Part shown: piece by piece, positions 44,421-53,562 of the stretch
How positions within the stretch are numbered: the stretch's first letter is position 1
Layout: the number at the start of each line of letters is the position of its first letter
Assembly: GCA_033852115.1 (NCBI GenBank)
Contig: JAWSVE010000003.1
Span: forward strand, 1 to 64,000
Length of the DNA: 64,000 nucleotides
Origin: JAWSVE01 sp033852115
GTDB taxonomy: Bacteria; Pseudomonadota; Gammaproteobacteria; Pseudomonadales; Cellvibrionaceae
Direction: 5' to 3'
The notes under the pieces: model-generated
Told to the model about the DNA's origin: nothing
Seen by the model: the letters and a program-made list of their open reading frames with translations, nothing else
Databases searched by the model: none
Made by a program: the position numbers and the translations under genes

Positions 44421-45263
44421 CTAAATCTGTTTAATCAGTTTAGCCAGTACTTTACCTGGCCCCACTTCGATGTATTCTGCTTCACCCAATCCATTGAGAT
44501 ATCGTACGCTTTGTGTCCATTGAACCGAACCGGAAATTTGCGTGACAAGATTTTTGGCAATATCGGCTTGTTCATATGGCTTGGCTGTCACGTTGGCAAT
44601 AACCGGTGTGATTAATTCGCCGAAGCTTACATCATTTAAAAACGAAGCAAACTCGTCAGCGGCTGGCTGCATGTACCGTGAGTGGAATGCAGCACTGACA
44701 GGAAGCACTTTGTACAATTTTGCACCGGCTTCTTTAAATAGTGGTTGGCCTTTTTCAAGTTGATCAACCGGGCCAGAAATTACTGTTTGCGCAGGAGAAT
44801 TGAAGTTGGCGACATCGATGCCATCCAAACCGTTCTCCGCGAGGATTCCCGGAATAGCGTCCGCATCCAATCCGATAATGGCTGCCATGCCGCCGTCTTT
44901 CGCTTGTGACATTAAGTGCCCACGTTTCTGAACCAGCTTTAACCCGGTTAAGAGATCAAAAGCGCCGCCCGCTAGCAATGCGTTGTATTCACCCAAGCTG
45001 TGCCCTGCTACGTAGTCTGGCGTCACACCCTGTTTGATTTGGTCGTAATAATGCAGTGCATTGACAATATAAAGCGCCGGTTGGGTAAATTGCGTTTCGT
45101 TGAGTACGCCATCTGGATCGTTTAAGCACAAGTCTCGAATGGAATAGCCGAGTAATTCGTCGGCTTGGCTTTCGATAGCTTTGAACTCGTCGATTTGATC
45201 AAACAGTTCTCCGCCCATTCCTTTTGATTGCGACCCCTGGCCTGGAAAAACGAATACGCGCAT
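44421..45263 (-). CDS. Stand-alone acyl-carrier-protein S-malonyltransferase (trans-AT type)
   Basis: This 280-residue acyltransferase loads malonyl groups onto acyl carrier proteins. The nucleophile is Ser89 in GHSLGEYNAL, Arg114 (RGHLMSQ) should hold the malonyl carboxylate, and His194 is in AAFHSRYM. The sequence is closer in style to trans-acting polyketide-synthase acyltransferases (PksE type) than to housekeeping FabD, which lies in fab operons. No synthase or carrier protein gene is within the window, so its partner is elsewhere. A terminator for glcB lies upstream, so it is its own unit. Confidence 0.8.
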   Translation of the reverse strand: MRVFVFPGQGSQSKGMGGELFDQIDEFKAIESQADELLGYSIRDLCLNDPDGVLNETQFTQPALYIVNALHYYDQIKQGVTPDYVAGHSLGEYNALLAGGAFDLLTGLKLVQKRGHLMSQAKDGGMAAIIGLDADAIPGILAENGLDGIDVANFNSPAQTVISGPVDQLEKGQPLFKEAGAKLYKVLPVSAAFHSRYMQPAADEFASFLNDVSFGELITPVIANVTAKPYEQADIAKNLVTQISGSVQWTQSVRYLNGLGEAEYIEVGPGKVLAKLIKQI

Positions 45264-45350
45264 AGTGCTTACCTTTTAACTTATTGCCCGATTGGGTGTG
45301 TTGTGTGATTTATATAAAGCGACAAAATGGTTGATAAGTGAACACAACGA

Positions 45351-45379
45351 AAAAGGGCTTCTACTAGAGAAGCCCTTTT
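45351..45379 (-). terminator. Terminator after malate synthase G
   Basis: AAAAGGGCTTCT (45351-45362) pairs perfectly with AGAAGCCCTTTT (45368-45379). It lies about 90 bases after the stop codon of the minus-strand glcB gene. Confidence 0.8.
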
Positions 45380-45465
45380 GTGTAATGAAAATGGCTGTGC
45401 TACCGGATTCTCTGAGCGGATTGTAACCGCTTATAGAGATTCTTTGTAGCTTGCCAACTCGGAAA

Positions 45466-47637
45466 TTAGCCTTGCGCCTTCTTTTCGATACGTCGTGCAT
45501 GCAAGCGAGGCTCGGTATAACCGTTAGGTTGTTTCGTGCCTTCGAAAACAAGATCACATGCGGCTTGATAGGCGACGCTGTCTGCGAAATTAGGCGCCAT
45601 TGCTTCATATTGAGTGTCACCCGCATTTTGCTCGTCCACTACAGCTGCCATACGCTCCATGGTTTCGCGTACCTGTTCTTCGGTGCAGACACCGTGATGC
45701 AGCCAGTTGGCAATATGTTGACTAGAAATACGTAAGGTAGCGCGATCTTCCATCAAGCCGACGTTATTAATGTCAGGTACTTTCGAGCAGCCAACACCTT
45801 GGTCAATCCAGCGAACAACATAGCCAAGAATACCCTGAGCGTTGTTGTCGAGCTCGTGCTTGATTTGTTCTGCCGTTAAAGTGCTTGGATCGTCCATTAC
45901 TGGAATGGTTAGAATGTCATCGACAGATGCCGCCGGGCGCGATTTCAATTCTTCTTGCTTCGAAATCACGTCAACTTGATGGTAATGAAGCGCATGCAAT
46001 GCTGCGGCGGTTGGCGATGGAACCCACGCAGTGTTTGCACCGGCATTGGGGTGGCCGATTTTTTCAACCATCATGCGCGCCATTAAATCTGGCATGGCCC
46101 ACATACCTTTACCGATTTGCGCTTTACCTTGAAGGCCGCAAGCCAAACCGATATCCACATTGTTATCTTCGTAAGCTTTAATCCATGCGGTGCCTTTCAT
46201 TTCTGCTTTCGGCAACATAACGCCGGCTTCCATACTGGTGTGAATTTCATCACCGGTACGATCCAAAAAGCCTGTATTAATAAATGCAACACGCTCTTTT
46301 GCAGCACGGATACATTCTTTTAAGTTAACTGTAGTGCGACGCTCTTCATCCATGATGCCGAGCTTGATGGTGTTTTCTTCAAGACCTAACGCTTGTTCAA
46401 CGCGACCATAAAGCTCACCCGCGAAGGCTACTTCTTCTGGCCCGTGCATTTTTGGCTTAACGATGTAAACACTGCCACTGCGAGAATTGCTTAACTTGTT
46501 TAGCTTTTTCACGTCCAGCAAAGAAATGGTGCTGGTAATAACCGCATCCATAATACCTTCGTAAATTTCTTCACCGTTTTTATCGATAATGGCTTCGTTA
46601 CGCATTAAGTGGCCGACGTTGCGAACGAATAGCAAACTACGACCAGGCAAAGTTAAAGTATTGCCATTGAGGTCAGTATATTCGCGATCAGCATTTAATG
46701 TGCGTGTTAGTTGCTCTCCACCTTTGGTGAAGGTTTCGGCTAGGTCGCCATTAATCAAACCTAACCAATTTTTATAAACTTCAACTTTATCTTCTGCATC
46801 AACCGCCGCAACAGAATCCTCACAATCTTGAATGGTGGTAACGGCTGCTTCGACCAATAAATCTTTAACGCCCGCTTTGTCGGTTGAACCGATAGGAGAA
46901 GAAGCGTCGATTTGAATTTCTACGTGAAGGCCGTTGTTTTTTAATAGAACAGCGGTTGGCGCTGAGGCTTCGCCTTGGTAACCAATCAATTGTGCTGTGT
47001 TGGCTAAGCCCACTTTTTCGCCGCCCTCTAGAGTGACTTCTAATGCGCCGTTGACGATGGCGTATTGTGTTGCATTGACGTGATCACCCTTCGCTAGTGG
47101 GAAAGCACTGTTTAAAAAGTCACGCGCGTAGGCGATAACTTTATTACCGCGTACAGGGTTGTAACCGCCGGCTTTTTCAGCGCCTTCTTCTTCTGAAATG
47201 GCATCGGTGCCGTAGAGTGCGTCGTACAAACTACCCCAACGCGCATTAGCCGCATTCAATGCGAAGCGAGCATTTTTTACGGGTACAACCAACTGCGGTC
47301 CTGCTTGGGTTGCGATTTCGCTATCGACGTTTTGTGTAGTGACTTCAAAATCGCCGCCCTCTTCTACTAAGTAACCGATTTCTTGCAAGAAAGCTTTATA
47401 GGCCGCTTGATCGTGATTACCTTTATTGGCTTTGTGCCATGCGTCGATTTGCGCTTGGATATCATCACGCTTTTTCAACAAGGCGGTGTTCTTTGGCGTT
47501 AGATCATTGATAATCGCTTCGAATTTGCTCCAGAAGTCATCAGAAGCAATACCTACTTTCGGTAAGACGTCCTGATTTACAAAGTCTGCGAGTTGGGTTG
47601 CTACTTGTAAGCCACCAATTTGCACGCGATTAGTCAT
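45466..47637 (-). CDS. glcB: Malate synthase G
   Basis: This is the large monomeric malate synthase that joins glyoxylate and acetyl-CoA. About 723 residues from the ATG at 47637 (start RVQIGGLQVATQLADFV), it has the G-type inserted domain near 135-260. Catalytic regions are TVNLKECIRAAKERVAFINTGFLDRTGDE and ANTAWVPSPTAAALHALHYH. An in-frame ATG nine codons upstream is possible but extra to the family. It lies beside a LysR regulator and near aceA, so the glyoxylate shunt is encoded in one locus. Confidence 0.96.
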   Translation of the reverse strand: MTNRVQIGGLQVATQLADFVNQDVLPKVGIASDDFWSKFEAIINDLTPKNTALLKKRDDIQAQIDAWHKANKGNHDQAAYKAFLQEIGYLVEEGGDFEVTTQNVDSEIATQAGPQLVVPVKNARFALNAANARWGSLYDALYGTDAISEEEGAEKAGGYNPVRGNKVIAYARDFLNSAFPLAKGDHVNATQYAIVNGALEVTLEGGEKVGLANTAQLIGYQGEASAPTAVLLKNNGLHVEIQIDASSPIGSTDKAGVKDLLVEAAVTTIQDCEDSVAAVDAEDKVEVYKNWLGLINGDLAETFTKGGEQLTRTLNADREYTDLNGNTLTLPGRSLLFVRNVGHLMRNEAIIDKNGEEIYEGIMDAVITSTISLLDVKKLNKLSNSRSGSVYIVKPKMHGPEEVAFAGELYGRVEQALGLEENTIKLGIMDEERRTTVNLKECIRAAKERVAFINTGFLDRTGDEIHTSMEAGVMLPKAEMKGTAWIKAYEDNNVDIGLACGLQGKAQIGKGMWAMPDLMARMMVEKIGHPNAGANTAWVPSPTAAALHALHYHQVDVISKQEELKSRPAASVDDILTIPVMDDPSTLTAEQIKHELDNNAQGILGYVVRWIDQGVGCSKVPDINNVGLMEDRATLRISSQHIANWLHHGVCTEEQVRETMERMAAVVDEQNAGDTQYEAMAPNFADSVAYQAACDLVFEGTKQPNGYTEPRLHARRIEKKAQG

Positions 47638-47825
47638 AGCTGTTGCACCTTGTTTTGTATTCAACTGTGTTGAGTTGAGTGTGGTCGTTGAATTGAAGTC
47701 GATAATATGGGCGGACTGCCCGAATTATGGGCCGAGCATAGTAGCGATTACAGCACTATTTCTCTAGCTGTTAGTTTTAATGTTGGCTATCCAGCCTGTG
47801 AATGTGGCTGCTTGGCAGCACAGAG

Positions 47826-48761
47826 TCAGATAGTTTTACCGACGCTGGTGACTAAGCGACGCATCCATTGGTGAGCTGGGTTGTGTTGAAGCAGCGGACT
47901 CCATGCCATTTTAAGCTCGAACGACGGTATATCAAACGGTGTCGGTGCGACGACAACGCGAGGGTTGCTGCGTTGTAGCTCAGCGAGTTTAGACGGTACC
48001 GTAACAATCAAGTCCTTCTGCTCGGCAAGTAACATGGCCGCTTGGTAGTGGCGCGTGAACACAGAGATCTGCCTTTTTTTGCCTTGTTTGCGTAGTACTT
48101 CGTCTACCCACCCCAGGCGTTGCTCGTCTTTGGGGTTAATGCCTACTCCAACCCCCATACCGGTTTTACTCACCCAGACGTGTTGTGCATCTATATAGGT
48201 ATCCAGAGTGAAGTTGTCTCGAATCGGGTTTTCGGTACTCATTAAGCACGAATAATTGTCCTGCCATACAGTCGTTTGGTGGAACGATTGCGGCATACTA
48301 TCGAAACGGTTAATCACCATGTCGACTCTTCCCTGCTCCACGTCCAAGAAGCTCACGTCGCTGGGGGTTAGGATGTCCAAACAGACGCCTGGTGCCTGTT
48401 CGCGCAATTCTCTTAATAAGGGAGGAATAAGGGTGGACTCGGTATAGTCGCTTGCCATGATCCGAAATACTCTATCGCTTTCAGATGGCTCGAAGGCTGA
48501 CTTGGGTTGCACTGCTTTTTCGATGTCGACCAACACATCGCGGACCAAAGGCGCGAGTTGAGTAGCCCTTTCGGTCGGCGTCATGCCTTCGCTAGTGCGC
48601 ACTAACAGAGGGTCATCAAATAGTTGTCGCAAACGCCGCAGGCCATTGCTCATCGCGGGTTGCGAGATACCGAGTTGATTGGCGGCCTTGGTGACATTGC
48701 GCTCTCTTAATAGCACATCTAGATAAACTAAGAGGTTCAGATCGATTCGATTAATGTTCAT
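47826..48761 (-). CDS. LysR-family transcriptional regulator
   Basis: This is a LysR regulator of 311 residues. The N-terminal helix-turn-helix is RNVTKAANQLGISQPAMSNGLRRLRQLF near 21-48, and the PBP2-type effector domain follows. It is divergent from aceA with a 205-base gap and is co-directional with glcB, so it may control the glyoxylate shunt. The effector is not known. Its subgroup, NodD-like in its DLNLLVYLDVLLRERNVT start, includes regulators of aromatic and short acid metabolism. Confidence 0.9.
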   Translation of the reverse strand: MNINRIDLNLLVYLDVLLRERNVTKAANQLGISQPAMSNGLRRLRQLFDDPLLVRTSEGMTPTERATQLAPLVRDVLVDIEKAVQPKSAFEPSESDRVFRIMASDYTESTLIPPLLRELREQAPGVCLDILTPSDVSFLDVEQGRVDMVINRFDSMPQSFHQTTVWQDNYSCLMSTENPIRDNFTLDTYIDAQHVWVSKTGMGVGVGINPKDEQRLGWVDEVLRKQGKKRQISVFTRHYQAAMLLAEQKDLIVTVPSKLAELQRSNPRVVVAPTPFDIPSFELKMAWSPLLQHNPAHQWMRRLVTSVGKTI

Positions 48762-48966
48762 AAGCGAAATATGGCTCCCATGCCAAATGCATCAGCTAAA
48801 CTGATTTAATTCATCTATGTAATACCGAAGATAAAAACTATAAATTAGCTAAATCATTGCACAGTTTATAGACTCCCTCAACCAAAAATTTGCTCTTGCT
48901 TTTCGCTCTTGCATCTATAGTTAATTACTTCCCATTAACCTCTAGCCAAACAAAGGATCGCGGATC

Positions 48967-50559
48967 ATGTCTGACTATTCAAAAACCATCGACGAGCTAG
49001 CCTCAGTCAGTGCGGGCCAAAAAACTTGGGGTGCTATCACTCCTGAGTATGCTGCACGCATGCGTCTTCAAAACCGTTTCAAAACTGGTTTAGATATCGC
49101 TAAATACACAGCTAAGATCATGCGCCAAGACATGGCTGAGTACGATGCTGATTCTTCTAAGTACACTCAATCATTGGGTTGCTGGCACGGTTTTGTCGGT
49201 CAACAAAAAATGATCGCTGTTAAGAAGCACCACGGTACTACTAGCAAGCGCTACTTGTACCTTTCTGGTTGGATGGTTGCGGCTCTACGTTCTGAGTTCG
49301 GTCCACTTCCTGACCAATCTATGCACGAGAAGACTTCTGTATCTGGTCTAATCGAAGAGCTATACACTTTCTTGAAGCAAGCTGATGCGCGTGAACTTCG
49401 CCACATCTTCAAAGAGATCGACGATGCTCGTGAAGCTGGTGACAAAGCCGCTGAAGAAGCAGCTATCGCTAAAGTAGATAACTTCCAAACTCACGTTGTG
49501 CCTATCGTTGCAGATATCGACGCAGGTTTTGGTAACGCTGAAGCGACTTACCTACTTGCTAAGCAAATGATCGAAGCGGGTGCTTGCTGTATCCAAATCG
49601 AAAACCAAGTATCTGATGAGAAGCAATGTGGTCACCAAGACGGTAAAGTAACTGTTCCACACGAAGACTTCCTAGCGAAAATCAACGCTGTTCGTTACGC
49701 GTTCCTTGAGCTTGGTGTTGACGACGGTGTTATCGTTGCACGTACTGACTCACTCGGTGCTGGCCTAACTAAGCAAATCGCTGTTACTCGCGAGCCAGGT
49801 GATCTTGGTGATCAATACAACAGCTTCTTAGATGTTGAAGAAGTTGATGCATCTACCATGAAAAATGGCGATGTTGTTATCAACCGTAACGGCAAACTTG
49901 TTCGTCCTAAGCGTCTTCCTTCTAACCTTTTCGAATTCCGCAAAGGTACTGGTATCGATCGTGTTGTATTGGACTGTATCACTTCACTTCAAAACGGTGC
50001 TGATCTTCTTTGGATCGAAACTGAGAAGCCTCACGTTGGCCAAATCGCTGAAATGGTTAACCGTGTACGTGAAGTTGTTCCTAATGCGAAATTGGTTTAC
50101 AACAACTCACCTTCTTTCAACTGGACTCTAAACTTCCGTCAGCAAGTATTTGATGCTTGGTCAGAAGCTGGTAAAGACGTATCTGCATACGATCGCGCTA
50201 ACCTAATGTCAGTTGAATATGATGAGACTGAGCTTTCTAAAGAAGCTGATGCGAAAATCCAATCTTTCCAAGCAGATGCTGCGCGTGAAGCTGGTATTTT
50301 CCACCACCTCATCACTCTTCCAACTTACCACACTGCTGCATTGTCTACTGACAACTTGGCAAAAGGTTACTTCGGTGACGAAGGTATGTTGGCTTATGTT
50401 GCTGGCGTACAGCGTAAAGAAATCCGTCAAGGTCTAGATTGCGTTAAGCACCAAGACATGGCTGGTTCTAACATCGGTGATGACCACAAAGAATACTTTG
50501 CTGGTGAAGCTGCGCTTAAAGCGTCTGGTAAAGACAACACAATGAACCAGTTCGACTAA
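48967..50559 (+). CDS. aceA: Isocitrate lyase
   Basis: This enzyme splits isocitrate to glyoxylate and succinate. At 530 residues it is of the larger Pseudomonas-type class, longer than the 434-residue E. coli form. The catalytic cysteine is at about 221 in EKQCGHQDGK, near VADIDAGFGN (182-191). ATG follows an AAAGGATCG site. Codons are strongly biased to GCT, GGT, CTT/CTA and AAC, unlike neighbours, which suggests very high expression or transfer. A terminator follows the stop. It is divergent from the LysR gene, its likely regulator. Confidence 0.96.
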   Translation: MSDYSKTIDELASVSAGQKTWGAITPEYAARMRLQNRFKTGLDIAKYTAKIMRQDMAEYDADSSKYTQSLGCWHGFVGQQKMIAVKKHHGTTSKRYLYLSGWMVAALRSEFGPLPDQSMHEKTSVSGLIEELYTFLKQADARELRHIFKEIDDAREAGDKAAEEAAIAKVDNFQTHVVPIVADIDAGFGNAEATYLLAKQMIEAGACCIQIENQVSDEKQCGHQDGKVTVPHEDFLAKINAVRYAFLELGVDDGVIVARTDSLGAGLTKQIAVTREPGDLGDQYNSFLDVEEVDASTMKNGDVVINRNGKLVRPKRLPSNLFEFRKGTGIDRVVLDCITSLQNGADLLWIETEKPHVGQIAEMVNRVREVVPNAKLVYNNSPSFNWTLNFRQQVFDAWSEAGKDVSAYDRANLMSVEYDETELSKEADAKIQSFQADAAREAGIFHHLITLPTYHTAALSTDNLAKGYFGDEGMLAYVAGVQRKEIRQGLDCVKHQDMAGSNIGDDHKEYFAGEAALKASGKDNTMNQFD

Positions 50560-50580
50560 TCGAAACCGGTTTAGTGTTAA

Positions 50581-50610
50581 AAAAAAGGCGATCTTCGGAT
50601 CGCCTTTTTT
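50581..50610 (+). terminator. Intrinsic terminator of aceA
   Basis: GGCGATC (50587-50593), a TTCG tetraloop and GATCGCC (50598-50604), followed by six Ts. It is a classical hairpin 27 bases after the aceA stop. Confidence 0.9.
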
Positions 50611-50762
50611 CGTTCTGCGCATTAAGAAACTTGATCTAATGACCCCGCCCCTATTGCTGCTAACGCAATCAGTACATCAGCTGATGTTTTCAATAGTCCC
50701 CGATTCCAAAATCCTTAATAGGCTACACTTTAAAGGAGTCAACTCTTTATTTGGGACGCATC

Positions 50763-51893
50763 ATGTCGAGCCAACGCCTTCGTATACTCATCGTTGATGA
50801 CAATGAAGACAATCGTGACCTTTTAGACGACATTTTAGAATCAGAACACGAGACTGTTTGTGTTGAGAGCGGCCAACTATGCCTGGATGCACTCGCAGAA
50901 GGACAGTTCGATCTCGTGTTACTTGATGTCAATATGCCTGAGATGGATGGGTATGAAGTTTGTCGAAAAATAAAATCTTCGCCCGCCTACGCTATGGTGC
51001 CTGTTGTATTTGTTTCCGCACTAGCGTCCACTGAAGAGCGTTTGCGCGGCTATGAAGTGGGTGCAGAAGATTACATCACCAAGCCCTTTAACACCTCAGA
51101 TATCACTGATGTTGTTGAGAAGGTGCGAGATCTAAAAGCCCAAGCATTACGTTATGAGGAGATGAACAAAGAGGCTATGCAAACCGCCTACCAGGCGATG
51201 GCCAATAGTGCAGAACTCGGCTCGATTGTGCAGTATTTGCAAACCAGTTTTCAGTCTAAATCAATTGAGCAACTTGCGTCTGATTTACTTGAAGCGACAA
51301 CTGCATTTGGCTTGAACTGTTGTTTAAGGTTCCAAGTAAACTATCGGACAACCCTCGTGGGGTGTGACAACCATTCAATTGAAGCAAAGGTTATTGAGCG
51401 TTTTAGAGAAGGCGACAAGATCTTAGACTTTGGCTCTCGCACGTTGATCAATGAGGACCACGTTTCATTACTTGTCAAAAACATGCCGCTTGATAAGCCT
51501 GACGATTATGGACGAATTAAGGATAATTTAGCGGTTTTAGTGTGCGGCACAGAAGCGCGCTGCAAAGCGATTGAAACGGAAGCGAGTATTGACGAAGCGC
51601 GTACACACGGTTTGCAATCAATATTAATCAATAGCCAAAACCGGTTACAAGAAATAAGAACTCTTATCGATCAGCAAAAATCTAATGCCAATACGGTGCT
51701 GGATTCTATTACAGGAAAAGTTGAGTCCGTAGTATTTGGGTTGGGTTTGGACGAAGAGCAGGAAAAAACCATTCTTTCTGCGATAGATCAAGGGATAGAC
51801 GAACTAAGTCTACTAACACACTATAGTGATCAAATCGCAAGTAGCTTTAGTGGTTTTGTAAACGATCTTGGTGAAATAGCGACGAAGAGTTGA
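50763..51893 (+). CDS. Response regulator with an uncharacterised output module
   Basis: A receiver domain fills residues 1-125, with acidic pocket D12/D13, phospho-acceptor D55 in LVLLDVNMPEMDG, Ser85 and Lys107. After a short coiled coil comes a module (about 143-280, ELGSIVQYLQTSFQSKSIEQL... to NLAVLVCGTEARCKAIETE) found also in the histidine kinase encoded next. A C-terminal helical part (about 285-376) follows. No DNA-binding or enzyme output is recognised. I start it at 50763; a longer frame adds four residues. It is two bases from the kinase gene. Confidence 0.9.
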   Translation: MSSQRLRILIVDDNEDNRDLLDDILESEHETVCVESGQLCLDALAEGQFDLVLLDVNMPEMDGYEVCRKIKSSPAYAMVPVVFVSALASTEERLRGYEVGAEDYITKPFNTSDITDVVEKVRDLKAQALRYEEMNKEAMQTAYQAMANSAELGSIVQYLQTSFQSKSIEQLASDLLEATTAFGLNCCLRFQVNYRTTLVGCDNHSIEAKVIERFREGDKILDFGSRTLINEDHVSLLVKNMPLDKPDDYGRIKDNLAVLVCGTEARCKAIETEASIDEARTHGLQSILINSQNRLQEIRTLIDQQKSNANTVLDSITGKVESVVFGLGLDEEQEKTILSAIDQGIDELSLLTHYSDQIASSFSGFVNDLGEIATKS

Positions 51894-51894
51894 T

Positions 51895-53493
51895 ATGCAA
51901 AGTCCAAAAATAACAATAGTAGCACCGCTAGATGACGAAACAGGGAAGCGTCTTCAAGGATATATTGTTGAAGATTACTCCCCTAATTGGGTCGAAAGCT
52001 TAGCTGATATTTCTGCCAAGGACATTGAAAAACCTTTAATTCAACCGCCTACCGTTATCATATATGTCACGTGTAGTTATGATATTGATGTAGTGAACTC
52101 AGATTTAGCCGAACTTACCCACAATGGCCGCTACACCAAAAATCATTCGATACTCTATGTCGGATCCATAGATCAATTGACCTTACTACAAGATTTTATT
52201 GAAGAAAATGACGATTTTATTGATAGAGATTGCCAGGGTGAATGGTTCCGAAGCAAGCTGAAGCAGGTTATTGACAGAACATTAGTGCTGCAGAAGTTAG
52301 TCAGGGATCTTCGCGAGGCTAGCGATATCGCCCTACTTTCGATGTCTCATAGTAGCGAGCTTGGGGAGATTTCGAGGTTTATTCTTACGTCATACAACTG
52401 TAAACATTACGAAGAATTAATCAATGAGCTGTTTAAGACAGTCGAAATATTCAATATTAAATGCAGCGCATTAGTTGTGGTAGATGATCAGCTGGTTGTT
52501 CGGCTTGCAGATGATGTTGGCCCTGAAGCTCGCAATACGATGTTGAATTTTCATGACCAACGTCGTATTCAGCATTTTGGTAAAGAGAGCCTAATTTCGT
52601 TTACCCACTCCTCTTTAATGTTTCACAATATGCCGATAGAAGATGAACACCATTACGGTCGTCTTCTTGACAATTTAACTGTACTCGGAAATTGTTTTGA
52701 AGCGCGAGTCAAAGGTATTCATGCTGAAGAAGAGGCAAATGCTGCGAGTAAGGCGAAAACGATGTTTCTCGCGTCTATGTCCCATGAATTGCGGACACCT
52801 ATGAACTCAGTAATTGGCTTCACCGAAAGATTGATATCTAAACTCGAAGGCCGATTAAACGAAAAAGAAGAAAGACACCTTCACGCAATTAAACGAAATG
52901 GCGATCATTTGCTCACGCTCATTAATGATATTTTGGACCTCTCAAAAATTGAAGTCGGCAAAATGGAAATACACCCAGAGCCCATCGATCCTGTCGAACT
53001 CGTTACCAATGTATACACACAGCTTCTTCCAATTGCCAAAAAGAACCAACTCGAGTTTGCCTTCAACGTTAAATGTGACTCCTTTAGGTTGGTCGCAGAC
53101 CCTACTCGTTTTACGCAAATGGTCATGAACCTGGCATCAAACGCAATCAAGTATACGCCCGAAGGCTCAGTAACTATCGAGTTGGACGTTGGTGTAGATG
53201 ATGACATTGGGGAGTGTGTTCGCGTTGCCGTAGCCGATACTGGGATTGGTATTAGCGAAGAAGACCAAAAGAAACTCTTTGGAAATTTCATTCAAATTGA
53301 TTCTGAGCTGTCACGTAAAGTAGAAGGTACAGGCTTAGGATTGGCGATCAGCATGCTTTTTGCCAATATGCATGGTGGTCGTGTTGATGTAACTAGCGAA
53401 GCAGGCGTTGGCAGCTGCTTCACGCTCGTCATGCCAAACGAAGCTACTCGCCCCTTAATGGGGAACCAATCCGCAGACCTACCCTTACAATAA
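51895..53493 (+). CDS. Cytoplasmic sensor histidine kinase paired with the preceding regulator
   Basis: This is a 532-residue kinase without membrane segments. Residues 1-125 look like a degenerate receiver-like domain. Residues about 146-280 match the output module of the response regulator encoded just upstream (SELGEISRFILTSYNCKHYEEL, HNMPIEDEHHYGRLLDNLTVL). A HisKA domain follows with His297 in SMSHELRTPMNSVIGF, then HATPase_c with N box (NLASNAIKYTPEG), DTGIGISEEDQ and GTGLGLAISMLFANMHGG. It starts two bases after the regulator stop. Confidence 0.92.
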   Translation: MQSPKITIVAPLDDETGKRLQGYIVEDYSPNWVESLADISAKDIEKPLIQPPTVIIYVTCSYDIDVVNSDLAELTHNGRYTKNHSILYVGSIDQLTLLQDFIEENDDFIDRDCQGEWFRSKLKQVIDRTLVLQKLVRDLREASDIALLSMSHSSELGEISRFILTSYNCKHYEELINELFKTVEIFNIKCSALVVVDDQLVVRLADDVGPEARNTMLNFHDQRRIQHFGKESLISFTHSSLMFHNMPIEDEHHYGRLLDNLTVLGNCFEARVKGIHAEEEANAASKAKTMFLASMSHELRTPMNSVIGFTERLISKLEGRLNEKEERHLHAIKRNGDHLLTLINDILDLSKIEVGKMEIHPEPIDPVELVTNVYTQLLPIAKKNQLEFAFNVKCDSFRLVADPTRFTQMVMNLASNAIKYTPEGSVTIELDVGVDDDIGECVRVAVADTGIGISEEDQKKLFGNFIQIDSELSRKVEGTGLGLAISMLFANMHGGRVDVTSEAGVGSCFTLVMPNEATRPLMGNQSADLPLQ

Positions 53494-53562
53494 ACGCGCA
53501 GTAATCCATAATTTGCGTTAATATTGCCCGCCTTTGTCTATTTATTTCTAATGTGAGTTTCT

